NCBI GenBank assembly: GCA_024644235.1
Contig: JAHELJ010000021.1
Location: 1 to 64,000, forward strand
Direction: 5' to 3'
Length of the DNA stretch: 64,000 nucleotides
From: Lewinellaceae bacterium
GTDB lineage: Bacteria > Bacteroidota > Bacteroidia > Chitinophagales > Saprospiraceae
The notes under the pieces are model-generated. The model was not told the DNA's origin, ran no database searches, and saw nothing but the letters and a program-made list of their open reading frames with translations. This document shows, one piece after another, positions 47,048 through 54,874 of this stretch. The translations under genes were made by a program, and so were the position numbers. The first letter of the stretch is position 1. Every line of letters starts with the position of its first letter.

Positions 47048-47950
47048 TCATTCCATCACACCGGTCATGAGCCATTGACCACAGGCTTTGCCAAGATTCT
47101 CTTCTACCATTGATATATACTTCTCCTTGTCTTCCTCCGTAAGCACATCCTTCCAACGGCCATTCACTCCTTTGTGGATAAATGTCTTAGCGCCACCATC
47201 CCAGAAGATGCCACCAAGCGGTACACTAGCACTGGCATTTGCCTTCATATATTCGAAACTGCAATGGGTCACAATGTCGTCCCACTTATCCGGATCAACG
47301 GAGATTTCCAGAAAGTCTGCTATTTCTCTGATTTGCCCTTCCATGTCTTTCTTTAGATTGGCAAAATGTACCAGCTTTACGTTGGGAAGATCCTTGATTG
47401 CCCACCAGGACGCTAGATTTTCCCAGAAAGGCCACCAAGGATATCCATTTCCATCTAGCCACTCCAGAAAATAGGTGCGGATATTGTCAACGGGCTTTTC
47501 AATTGGTGGTCCGACCAGACCAGGTGTATTGTTAAGTGCATCGTACCATTTTTCATTTGCAGCAGAATGGTGATTGTACATGCTCCAGACTATGTCTCGA
47601 CCATCACGTCCTATGTAGATGTATTTTGCTTTGGGGGAAAAGACCAGCGCATCAACAGGAAGATGGGTCTTTATAAATCTCCTGTGGGTTTGAGACTCGA
47701 CAGCTTCTAGTTTTACTGGTGCAGGCGGAACCCTAAGATCGAGCCAAGGTGACATTTCTGCTACAGGCAATCCTTCTTTACCATCAAAAATCAGCTGAGA
47801 AATGATTTGCTGCATCCAGGTAGTGCCAGATTTGGCGTAGGTAGCTATGATGATATCATCATCCCTGAATTTGAAATCATTCCAAATAGTCGAGTCGAAA
47901 TGATGGTTGTGCATTTCACGGGTCTTTTCTGGATAGGTTGTTGTCTTCAT
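47048..47950 (-). CDS. PAPS-dependent sulfotransferase
   Basis: The three sulfotransferase signatures are present: the 5'-phosphosulfate-binding loop YAKSGTTW (residues 38-45), the 3'-phosphate-binding region YIGRDGRDIVWS (112-123, with Arg115 and Ser123), and the C-terminal KGVNGRWKD loop. These fit cytosolic-type sulfotransferases that move sulfate from PAPS to an alcohol or amine of a small molecule or glycan. The length of 300 residues is normal. It starts 22 bp downstream of the short zinc-ribbon cyclase gene. The acceptor is unknown; two sulfatases in the window suggest a sulfated-compound theme. Confidence 0.88.
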   Translation of the reverse strand: MKTTTYPEKTREMHNHHFDSTIWNDFKFRDDDIIIATYAKSGTTWMQQIISQLIFDGKEGLPVAEMSPWLDLRVPPAPVKLEAVESQTHRRFIKTHLPVDALVFSPKAKYIYIGRDGRDIVWSMYNHHSAANEKWYDALNNTPGLVGPPIEKPVDNIRTYFLEWLDGNGYPWWPFWENLASWWAIKDLPNVKLVHFANLKKDMEGQIREIADFLEISVDPDKWDDIVTHCSFEYMKANASASVPLGGIFWDGGAKTFIHKGVNGRWKDVLTEEDKEKYISMVEENLGKACGQWLMTGVME

Positions 47951-47972
47951 TTTTATTTGATTTTTTGAATTT

Positions 47973-48680
47973 TCATGCTGAACATTGAAACCGGCCCCTG
48001 ATTAATTCATGGGTCTTTTGGCTAATCACTAAAGAATTGGGTGCTGCGAGACCCTCCAATCTGGCTGCAATGTTTGGCGTAGATCCCATGGCCAACTGCT
48101 GGCTCTGTACGCCTCTACCTACATCTCCAATTACCACATGTCCTGTGTGAATTCCAATGCGTACTGCAATTTGCACACCATGGGAATTCTGAACCTTTTG
48201 GCTGAAACGCTTTATTGCCTCAATAATTCCCAGACCGGAACTGACGGCACGATGAGCAGAATTTTCATGAGCTACCGGAAATCCAAAGTAGATGAGAATG
48301 CCATCGCCCAGGTATTGCGCTACATGACCTTTATATCTTGTGATCACTTTATCGCAAATGTTCTGATACTGCTTCACTATTTTTTGAAGGTCCTCCGGAT
48401 CAAGCTCATGAGAAAGCGAAGTAGATCCAACTAAGTCACAAAACACTACCGTCAGATGCCTACGCTCACCCTTTCCACGAGAAAGTGGCTCTCTCGAAAT
48501 AAACTTTGATTTCTTGAGCTTGGCATCCTGAGCAAGAGAAGTCCCGCAATTCCCGCAGAAATTGAAATTAGCGGGATTTTCGAAGACACATTGTGGGCAT
48601 ATCTGTGTCAGTGCCTTTCCACAGCTCCCGCAATACTTCATCCCGGCAGGATTTTCAAAATGACAGGATTGGCAATTCAT
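47973..48680 (-). CDS. double zinc-ribbon + class III cyclase domain protein, short form
   Basis: Two zinc ribbons open the protein (Cys3, 6, 17, 20 and Cys28, 31, 42, 45). A class III cyclase domain follows (about 73-230) with Asp82 (FCDLVGST), Asp126 (YLGDG), Gln122 at the usual Lys position, and Asn203/Arg207 in TPNIAAR; Ser200 replaces the usual acidic purine-selecting residue. Proteins with this opening normally continue into an AAA ATPase and TPRs of 1000 residues or more; here the frame stops at residue 235, right after RGRF. It may be a truncated or minimal relative. It precedes the sulfotransferase gene. Confidence 0.8.
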   Translation of the reverse strand: MNCQSCHFENPAGMKYCGSCGKALTQICPQCVFENPANFNFCGNCGTSLAQDAKLKKSKFISREPLSRGKGERRHLTVVFCDLVGSTSLSHELDPEDLQKIVKQYQNICDKVITRYKGHVAQYLGDGILIYFGFPVAHENSAHRAVSSGLGIIEAIKRFSQKVQNSHGVQIAVRIGIHTGHVVIGDVGRGVQSQQLAMGSTPNIAARLEGLAAPNSLVISQKTHELIRGRFQCSA

Positions 48681-48896
48681 ATCACACGAGTACAGGATAC
48701 ACCCTGGCTATACTGAGGCATCTGATTTTCTAAGGTTACGGATTAAAAGCATTGATAAGATAGATAAAATTCGAACAACGATCATGAGCTCCGTTGGTGA
48801 CTGCTACTACCGCGTTTGCAAGACTTGGGAGCTTGCTAGGAGGGCTACGAACCAGAGAAATTCTCAGATTAATTTTATCCGATGGGGTCGGATGGT

Positions 48897-51800
48897 TTAA
48901 CTAGAATGAGATACAGGTTTTTTCATTACCCAGTACCCTAGAACTATCAAAGCCAAGGCACTTAAAATGATGACAGAGAGATAAGATTTCTTTGGCAGGG
49001 CAAGTGGACTAGAATCTCCCTGCAAAATAAAACCAGCCCAATAGTATGGATGTCTTACAAAGTCCTCACTCTGCATCAGGTAATCTAGTTTAGCTGATCG
49101 CAGTGCCTGATCTTTCCTCATCCCAGCGGAAAGATTACTATAAAAAGCTTTCATGATTTTGGCTGTAGAGGCATCTTGAGCTGGCCATAGGCTCATCAGA
49201 TTACTGGGGCATCCGGCATAGGCAAATGCGCGCCCCAAACTCAGAACCCCTTCTCCTTTTTGGATTTTTCCGGTACCGGTATTACAGGCTGACAAGACCG
49301 CCAGTTGTGCATTCAACTTCATACCCAGCAGTTCCCAGGCGTGGAGATTGCCGTCCTCCAAGGAATCTCCCGAACGGGTAAAGAGTAAGCGCGAATTCAT
49401 CGGATTGACATTATCTATAATTGCATGCGTGGCCAGATGGATGATTCCATAATTGGCAGCGCTTTGCTTAAAAGCACTTTCAAGCGCGTCAGAACCTTCC
49501 CGGAAATCTCCCGGGAAAGCACTGGAGAGAGCTTCAACCTCTTCTCTGGCTCCTAGCAGTGGTGCGAGGCTGGCTGAGTTTCCATCCCTGCCAGCACTTG
49601 CCGTGAGAAGCGGTTCATCTGATCGATCTGAAAAGTGCGGAGCAAAGGCCAAGAATTGATCGGAGTAGCCATTGGAAAGATTCAAAGCTTGAGATAAGAA
49701 CGTGGCTGAATATCCATATGTGACGGAGTGCTCAATGATCAGATAGTCAGTCCGCCCTTCCCGTTTTGTCAGTACCTCAAAAGGGACCAATCCAATCACA
49801 TCATCAGGTATGATGAGTAGATCTTTTCCAATAAGGGCTCCTTCCACTGGCTCAAGTAACTTCTTGTACAATCGGTGACTTATCTCTGCAAAATCATCAT
49901 CTCCACTCGGTCTTTCGGTCAGATTATCTCTGATCCGTTGGATCTCGGGCAGGAACTCCGGACCAATCGGATTCCGAATAAAATGTTCCGTATTTCTGCC
50001 TACAGCGAAAATGTAAAGGTGCTCATCACCCATATGATATTCAATCAGCAAATCATTGTCATCCAGCAATTCTTGCCTGATCTGACTCACATCGACAACA
50101 TCCCGGCTAAATTTCAATGCGTAGTAGTCAGGGTAATTTTCCTCAAATGCCGCAATCAATGAATCGTATTTCGTTTTCAGCCTAAAAAGTGTGGCTTGTA
50201 TTTCTGTTTGTTCATTCTCTGAGCCACCCTGCTCTCTGAGATCGGCATCTTTTTGCTCGTAGAAGGTCAGATCGCGCTTGAGTTGATTTTCCAGCTCCAG
50301 TTGATCAGCAGGAATTCCGGCAAATGAGCTGGCGCGTGATTCGTTCAATGCAGCAACCAGCAGGGTAGCTTTGTTTCTCTCTGCTATAGCAAGTGCCTGA
50401 TCCATGTAGCCATTTGCATTCTCTTGCTCATGAAGCTCATAGGTGACCCAAAGCGCTTGTTCAAAGATTGGATAGGCATCCTCTCGTAAAGTTGCAATAG
50501 AACCTTGAGCTTTGTAACCGAATTGCGCCTCTTCTATTAGATCAATTGCCGCCATCAATGCGCGGTTGGCATTTTCCAGGTGATGGGTATCACCACTCTG
50601 TTGATAGTACTCTCTCAGGATACCTCCTTTTGAGCCCATGATGATCCCCAGATTCCGCGTGTTGATGGCATCGGTTGGTGAGGGATTTGAACGAACATCC
50701 ATATCATCAAAGGTCAGACACGAAGAGATCAGCGCTCTTTGAATGATTTGTAAACTTTCATCCAGCTTGCCTTCCGATTGCAGCACTGAGGCAAGATTTG
50801 AGTATGCCAAGGCCACTTCCGGATGTCTTTGACCATAGGCTTCTACATTGATCTCAATTCCTTGCTCGTATTCCACTTTGGCAAGAGCCGGCTCATTGAG
50901 CAACTCGTGGATTTTTCCGATCAGCACCCGGTTGCCCGCCACAAAAGGATGCTTGGGTCCAAATGCATTCATGTTTACTTCCAAGGCCTTTCGAGCTGAT
51001 ACCAGGGCCTGCTGGTAATCCTGCATATCCATTTGTGCAGAGGCAAGGTTGTGATAGACCGGGCCAGCCTCTCTCATCACATGCCCACCTCGTGTAAAAG
51101 CTTTTTCAGCTAATTCTAAGTAGTGTAAGGCATTGTCATATTCCCTTTTCCGGTTGTAGAGACCCCCCATGAGGTTATAGGCATTTCCCAGGGCAAGACT
51201 GCCCTCTCCGACCAAGTCCTTTTCAAGTTGAATCGCTCGCTGCAGGTAGACCAGGGCCTGATCCACATCAGCGACCAGATTGTATATCACAGCCAAGCCT
51301 AAATAGTCATTCGTCAGGCTCGGATGGGTGCTGCCCAAGGTCTGCAATTTGATCGATAGAGCATTCTCATGCAATTCCATGGCTTTGTTGTAATCTCCCA
51401 TCATCTCGTGCAGGATGCCCAGATTGGTGTGGGTACGAGCGAGGTTGGGATCAAGCGGAGAAAGATAACGTTGATCCAGCTCCAGCAACCGGTTGAAGTA
51501 GGTGAGGGCTTGAGGGAACTGGCCATTTTGAGCATGGATGATACCGATGCCATTGTAGATCGGTGACAAGGCTTCTGCTTCCTCTCCATCTTTGTCCAGC
51601 ACAATTTGCTCTGCCTCCAGGTATCTATCTAAAGCTGTCATAGGATCTCCCATCATCCGGTGTAGGATGGCCATATTACTTAGTACCCGAGCCACCTCCA
51701 CACTGTTTTCTCCGTAGGCTTTTCCAAAAAGTTCCAGGGATCTATCATAGGCACTCATTGCATCTTCGATTTGACCCAATGAACGGTGCATATCACCTAT

Positions 51801-52313
51801 AAGGCCGTAGCTGACTCCCTGATCGGCAGCTAGATCATCATTGTCTCCCTTGCGTGAGAGGCCCGACTCAAAGGATTCTAACGCCTCAGGATATCGGCCC
51901 AATGCCGAGTGAATTTTACCAGTTGCATCATAAATGTGGCCTACTTCGAGATGGTCATCACCTAGAATCCTCTTAGCCTCACCGAGCAGATCTTGAAATA
52001 TCATGAATGCCGAATCATATTTCAAATCCTCGTAAAGACTTTTCCCTTCCTCGATTTTGGATTTAATGTATTCAACCTGATCTCCGGCTTGTCGAAATAA
52101 TTCAGCTGCCTGGTTAAAGGAAAAAGCGGCGCTGTCATTTAAGCCAGCCTCCTGATAGGCAGTTCCTGCTTGATTCAGTCTATGTGCTTCTTGCAGAGAA
52201 ATTGCTTCCTGGGCGTGTACTGCTAAGTTAATCAGCAGAAGACCAGTAATGGTAAGTACTCGGCAAATCAGATATCTCATCTGTGCCATTTGTGATTTGC
52301 AGGGTGTTTTCAT
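48897..52313 (-). CDS. TPR-CHAT putative cysteine protease, exported and membrane-anchored
   Basis: A signal peptide (about 12-35) is followed by ten or more TPR units (about 38-600), a coiled linker (about 640-720) and a C-terminal CHAT domain (caspase-HetF-associated with TPR, about 810-1105). The predicted catalytic His lies in HLATHA (near residue 960) and Cys in SACNTG (near 1007). One membrane helix at about 1111-1130 is followed by a short basic tail. This topology puts TPR and CHAT in the periplasm, anchored in the inner membrane. CHAT proteins are caspase-like peptidases. The gene is divergent, across 135 bp, from a barrel and cytolysin-like gene pair. Protease activity and targets are inferred. 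Confidence 0.88.
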   Translation of the reverse strand: MKTPCKSQMAQMRYLICRVLTITGLLLINLAVHAQEAISLQEAHRLNQAGTAYQEAGLNDSAAFSFNQAAELFRQAGDQVEYIKSKIEEGKSLYEDLKYDSAFMIFQDLLGEAKRILGDDHLEVGHIYDATGKIHSALGRYPEALESFESGLSRKGDNDDLAADQGVSYGLIGDMHRSLGQIEDAMSAYDRSLELFGKAYGENSVEVARVLSNMAILHRMMGDPMTALDRYLEAEQIVLDKDGEEAEALSPIYNGIGIIHAQNGQFPQALTYFNRLLELDQRYLSPLDPNLARTHTNLGILHEMMGDYNKAMELHENALSIKLQTLGSTHPSLTNDYLGLAVIYNLVADVDQALVYLQRAIQLEKDLVGEGSLALGNAYNLMGGLYNRKREYDNALHYLELAEKAFTRGGHVMREAGPVYHNLASAQMDMQDYQQALVSARKALEVNMNAFGPKHPFVAGNRVLIGKIHELLNEPALAKVEYEQGIEINVEAYGQRHPEVALAYSNLASVLQSEGKLDESLQIIQRALISSCLTFDDMDVRSNPSPTDAINTRNLGIIMGSKGGILREYYQQSGDTHHLENANRALMAAIDLIEEAQFGYKAQGSIATLREDAYPIFEQALWVTYELHEQENANGYMDQALAIAERNKATLLVAALNESRASSFAGIPADQLELENQLKRDLTFYEQKDADLREQGGSENEQTEIQATLFRLKTKYDSLIAAFEENYPDYYALKFSRDVVDVSQIRQELLDDNDLLIEYHMGDEHLYIFAVGRNTEHFIRNPIGPEFLPEIQRIRDNLTERPSGDDDFAEISHRLYKKLLEPVEGALIGKDLLIIPDDVIGLVPFEVLTKREGRTDYLIIEHSVTYGYSATFLSQALNLSNGYSDQFLAFAPHFSDRSDEPLLTASAGRDGNSASLAPLLGAREEVEALSSAFPGDFREGSDALESAFKQSAANYGIIHLATHAIIDNVNPMNSRLLFTRSGDSLEDGNLHAWELLGMKLNAQLAVLSACNTGTGKIQKGEGVLSLGRAFAYAGCPSNLMSLWPAQDASTAKIMKAFYSNLSAGMRKDQALRSAKLDYLMQSEDFVRHPYYWAGFILQGDSSPLALPKKSYLSVIILSALALIVLGYWVMKKPVSHSS

Positions 52314-52448
52314 CAGCCTAATGGTGTGCCGATCAAGATAGCCAAAATTCCATATGTAGCAGATCCAAAAAGTTTTTCACCAGTAGGGGTAACCTTCCAT
52401 TTCATCCTGCAATAGAGTGGTGTAAGTCATTACAAAACCAAACAAATC

Positions 52449-53129
52449 ATGAAACAGCAAGCATTACGATTCATTACGGTCTTCCTGTCCTTAAGTTGTT
52501 ATCTATCGCTCGGTGGACAAACATCTGACTGGTACCTGCAAGTAGGTGGTGGTTATATGATAGTGGAGCAACTCAATCAGTTGGGATTCGAAAAGAGTAG
52601 CCCTTCTTTTACCGGATTTGCCGAAGCTGGAAGATTGCACCAGCCATTGAGTGTGGGTGTACAAAGTACATTCAGGCAGGAACATGGCTTCTATCGCTAT
52701 GCTATCAAGCAGCAAATTCGCTCGGTGTATGTCAAGTACAGTTTCAATAAGGTTATTCCCTGGATGCCATATGGGTTGGACCCATACCTGATGGCAGGAG
52801 CAAGCCAGGTCAAAAATCAGTTTGTAAGCTATGAACAACAAGATCCGGCAGCACAGATTATCGAAAGCAGAGAAATAAAAGAGACGGCCGGATATACATT
52901 CGGCTCGGGAATTCAGGTAGGCAGCCGGAATGTAGTTGCAGGTCTACACTATCAATTTACCCCAGGCAGAGACAGATTCTATGTGCCCACTGGCGATGCT
53001 TCAGAACTGACTTTTGAGACCACTTCCCATTTTCTGGAAGTAAGGCTGGCGATCCGCCTGACGGCACCGAAGCTTGGGACCACTCGTCGTTGCCCACGGT
53101 TTCACCGCAAAGGCTCGATTCGATTCTAA
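52449..53129 (+). CDS. small outer-membrane beta-barrel protein
   Basis: A signal peptide (to about residue 24) precedes alternating amphipathic strands (DWYLQVGGGYMI, LSVGVQSTFRQ, SVYVKYSF, YLMAGASQ, GSGIQVGS, VVAGLHYQF, HFLEVRLAIRL), typical of a porin-fold barrel of about eight strands. After the last strand an odd basic tail of ~19 residues (KLGTTRRCPRFHRKGSIRF) follows, unlike the aromatic end of most barrels. It is the first gene of the rightward set and is followed 36 bp later by the cytolysin-like gene. No specific family is recognised; an accessory or attachment role in the cluster is possible. Confidence 0.65.
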   Translation: MKQQALRFITVFLSLSCYLSLGGQTSDWYLQVGGGYMIVEQLNQLGFEKSSPSFTGFAEAGRLHQPLSVGVQSTFRQEHGFYRYAIKQQIRSVYVKYSFNKVIPWMPYGLDPYLMAGASQVKNQFVSYEQQDPAAQIIESREIKETAGYTFGSGIQVGSRNVVAGLHYQFTPGRDRFYVPTGDASELTFETTSHFLEVRLAIRLTAPKLGTTRRCPRFHRKGSIRF

Positions 53130-53165
53130 TCCAATTCAAGAAATAAATTTCAAAAAGAAAACATC

Positions 53166-54785
53166 ATGAAAACATTCAACCACATCATAATCTTCCTTAC
53201 CCTGCTCACCCTGGCAGCGGCTGGTTGCCAAAAAGGCACTGAGACTTTTGATGAATTGCAGAATGGTGCCGTTACTGAGATTATCCAGGGTGGAGATCTC
53301 TATCACGCACCTGAAGCCAGCTATGAAGAAACAGCGAAGGGATACACAAAAGAGACTGCTTCCAATAATGTTGACTTCTTATGTAATGGAAAACGAATTA
53401 AGGAGACCGTAGTGCTTGACAAGCTGACCTTGAACGCTTTTGACGATCGCTCCGCAACAAATACGGCTTCACTATATCCCGGGTCGATCATCAAGATTAA
53501 GGATTATGCGGAGCAACGAGATCTGAATGGAATCGGAAACTTCCGTCGGAGCCCCGTGGAGGTGTCAAGTGATCTGGGCGATATCCGGGAAGTCAATGAC
53601 CCCTCTCAGCGTGGTAATGTAGACCGTGCTCTGAAGGAAATGGAAGAAGCGAATCCAAATTTTGCTGCCAAGGTGATTTCTGAGTCGACAGAAGCGTACT
53701 CAATCGATCAGGCAATGTTGCATGTTGGCGTTGATGCCAAATATCTTGGGCAATCAGTAAAGGGCCGATTCGATTTTTCACAGACGATAGAAGAGCATTC
53801 TTTTGTGGTGAAGTTCTATCAGATTTATCATACGGCTTCTGTTGCTAATCCCGTGTCGCCGGCAGATTTGTTTCACGAAAGCGTATCTGTGAACGAAATC
53901 CAGGATTTGGTAAATCAGGTGGGCCCCATGGGATACATCACTGAAGTAGCTTACGGACGTATGCTCATCGGTATCTTTACATACCGGGGCGTGATTCATA
54001 CGTCCTCCAGCGAGATTCGAGGGAAGTTCCGAAAAGGATTGGCTAAAGTGGACACAGAATTGGATGTAGAAACCAGAAACTTCTTTAGGAACTCTTCATT
54101 CAAAGTAGCCATCCTAGGTGGTGATGCCCAGGAAGCGGCAAAGGTTTCCGGCAGCGGAGTTGGCATGGAATCTATCCAGGCAGCCTACCATTGGATGCAG
54201 GAGGGAGGACATGATCCTTCATTGGGTGTACCCATTCAGTACAAGATCCGACAACTTGCAGATCCATCTTATCCGCTACTTGCTATTGGCGGAGTGGTAG
54301 AATATGAAATTCCGGATTGCTCTTCCATTCCCAATTACCTGGAAGTGACGGATATTTCCATCACCGCATTGCCAGCCTTCAACACCGACAATGATAACCA
54401 GCCTTGGGATGCTTTGAATCCCATTCCATCGCAGCAGGAAGCCGATGTGTTTATCGATGTCCAGAAATACGAGGGAGGCCAATGGCATTTTGCTGCGGGT
54501 TATCGTGACCAGGAATGCACCGATTGCTCGAGCTCACGCTTGCCCTATACCGTGGAGGCTAACTTCCCGATCACTGAGGAAGACTTGCGAAAGAGTTTCC
54601 TGGTGCAGTTTGTCGACAACGATTATTTGGCTGGATTTCAGACAATGGGCGAAGTCAGTGTCTCCTTCTCGAAATTCTTGAGATCGCTGAGCAATCCTGA
54701 GCCATCGAATCCTTATCCGACCAAGGCATCATTCAATTCAGGTCCTTTTACAGTTGATCTGCACCTCGAATGGTCAAACAGATAA
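53166..54785 (+). CDS. thiol-activated cytolysin (CDC/CDC-like) family pore-forming lipoprotein
   Basis: The 539-residue product has a lipoprotein signal (AAAGC, Cys21). From about residue 100 it follows the cholesterol-dependent-cytolysin core: LYPGSIIK (103-110), NDPSQRGNVDRAL, FYQIYHTASVANPVSPADLF (217-236), VAYGR (261-265), NSSFKVAILGGDA (309-321), VPIQYKIRQL and VVEY (378-380). These match CDC domains 1-3, which oligomerise and insert beta-hairpins into a membrane. The C-terminal ~150 residues lack the Trp-rich undecapeptide and are not a standard domain 4, so it resembles the CDC-like group known from Bacteroidetes. It sits between a barrel gene and a T9SS repeat-protein gene, divergent from a CHAT protease. 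The target membrane is unknown. Confidence 0.85.
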   Translation: MKTFNHIIIFLTLLTLAAAGCQKGTETFDELQNGAVTEIIQGGDLYHAPEASYEETAKGYTKETASNNVDFLCNGKRIKETVVLDKLTLNAFDDRSATNTASLYPGSIIKIKDYAEQRDLNGIGNFRRSPVEVSSDLGDIREVNDPSQRGNVDRALKEMEEANPNFAAKVISESTEAYSIDQAMLHVGVDAKYLGQSVKGRFDFSQTIEEHSFVVKFYQIYHTASVANPVSPADLFHESVSVNEIQDLVNQVGPMGYITEVAYGRMLIGIFTYRGVIHTSSSEIRGKFRKGLAKVDTELDVETRNFFRNSSFKVAILGGDAQEAAKVSGSGVGMESIQAAYHWMQEGGHDPSLGVPIQYKIRQLADPSYPLLAIGGVVEYEIPDCSSIPNYLEVTDISITALPAFNTDNDNQPWDALNPIPSQQEADVFIDVQKYEGGQWHFAAGYRDQECTDCSSSRLPYTVEANFPITEEDLRKSFLVQFVDNDYLAGFQTMGEVSVSFSKFLRSLSNPEPSNPYPTKASFNSGPFTVDLHLEWSNR

Positions 54786-54802
54786 GATAATGCTTGCGAA
54801 TT

Positions 54803-54838
54803 GTGTTGGGGCTCACTGATGATTGGTGGGCCCCACAC
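54803..54838 (+). terminator. strong hairpin after the cytolysin-like gene
   Basis: GTGTTGGGGCTCAC (54803-54816) pairs with GTGGGCCCCACAC (54826-54838) around a 9-nt loop, with one bulged T and one G-T pair. It lies 18 bp past the stop. No T-run follows, so it may be an attenuator or mRNA-stability hairpin rather than a full terminator. Confidence 0.5.
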
Positions 54839-54874
54839 AGCATTGACAAATTCTTCTACTAAAAATCCAAATCA

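Noticed and set aside
53166..54785. ECTD at residues 450-453 of the cytolysin-like protein resembles the ECTG start of the CDC undecapeptide
   Set aside because: The Trp-rich continuation is missing and the distance to the C-terminus is about 90 residues instead of about 45, so the match is probably chance.
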